Assembly: GCA_027035825.1 (NCBI GenBank)
Contig: JALVTX010000230.1
Span: 1 to 5,303, forward strand
Source: Mariprofundaceae bacterium
Lineage (GTDB): Bacteria > Pseudomonadota > Zetaproteobacteria > Mariprofundales > Mariprofundaceae
Length of the DNA: 5,303 nucleotides
Direction of reading: 5' to 3'
This document shows, piece after piece, positions 5,285-5,303 of the stretch. Every line of letters begins with the position of its first letter. Within the stretch, counting starts at the first letter, position 1. The notes under the pieces were generated by a model. The model was not told where the DNA came from. It saw only the letters and a list, made by a program, of their open reading frames with translations, and did no database searches. A program made the position numbers and the translations under genes.

Positions 5285-5287
5285 TGA
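4766..5287 (+). CDS. Membrane-anchored or exported group 1 truncated haemoglobin
   Basis: This 173-residue protein has three parts. Residues 4-27 are a long hydrophobic helix, with no charge before it except His2. Residues 31-52 are a flexible Pro/Gly/Ser linker (SSSGGSSGG). Residues 55-173 are a complete TrHb1 domain about 84% identical to the upstream globin, with one residue deleted after HLV. Pocket residues are kept: Tyr74 (B10), Gln95 (E7), Lys98 (E10), Gln99 (E11), His122 (F8). Near A28-D29-A30 a signal peptidase site is possible, but the 23-residue core without a basic N-region fits an uncleaved anchor better. Either way the globin would be at the membrane, probably on the periplasmic side, though the topology signal is weak. 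The start follows the previous stop by 10 bases; its Shine-Dalgarno AGGAG (4754-4758) overlaps that TAG stop, so translation is probably coupled. Family is certain; location is inferred. Confidence 0.88.
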   Translation: MHVATFLFAFVVFVATGVVLSLFLAGVADASRVEPGQAPAGGGSSSGGSSGGNKTVYELLGGDAAIDAAVDIFYRRVLNDPYVSPFFEGVDMEKQAAKQKAFLTMVFGGPNRYTGKDMREGHKHLVERGLDDSHFDHILMHLRSTLAELGVGEDMIQTVIDIAESTRDDVLNR

Positions 5288-5303
5288 TATCCTCCCGGAT
5301 TGA

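Overview
The window is GC-rich DNA from a bacterium, most likely a proteobacterium. The gamma or beta class is suggested by a cytochrome c4-type dihaem protein, an NsrR-type Rrf2 regulator and a REP pair carrying a GTAG-type head. The exact genus cannot be read from the sequence. Most genes concern haem, respiration or nitric oxide (NO).

Left part, plus strand (1-1985). The window opens with a perfect TATAAT box at 23-28. A strong hairpin (36-85) begins at about the expected transcription start. The stretch from 86 to 441 has no convincing gene. Three genes follow: a 126-residue four-helix membrane protein with four histidines (442-822), a 45-residue single-helix membrane protein (917-1054) that is easily missed, and an exported dihaem cytochrome c of the c4 type (1163-1933). 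A textbook intrinsic terminator (1959-1985) closes the group. The likely theme is electron transfer to, or assembly of, a terminal oxidase whose subunits are not in the window.

Middle (1986-2283). There is no gene here. The stretch holds nested repeats: a REP pair in inverted orientation, flanked on each side by an inverted repeat of the CACAAAG / ACCACCAAG type.

Right part (2284-5287). On the minus strand, an nsrR-type gene (3786-4256) is followed by a gene for a large polytopic protein resembling GT-C glycosyltransferases (2284-3699). On the plus strand, divergent from nsrR, are two tandem group 1 truncated haemoglobin genes that are about 84% identical as proteins. The first (4387-4755) encodes an ordinary cytosolic globin. 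The second (4766-5287) encodes the same globin behind an N-terminal hydrophobic helix and a Gly/Ser linker, so it is probably anchored in or exported across the inner membrane.

The nsrR-globin intergenic region (4257-4386) has two face-to-face overlapping promoters, a degenerate NsrR-like operator over both, and a 23-bp perfect dyad at the start of the globin leader. The simplest model is that NsrR senses NO through its Fe-S cluster and, when the cluster is damaged, releases a globin pair that removes NO on the cytosolic side and at the membrane or in the periplasm. Gene identities rest on recognisable motifs. The regulatory model and the localisation of the second globin are inference.
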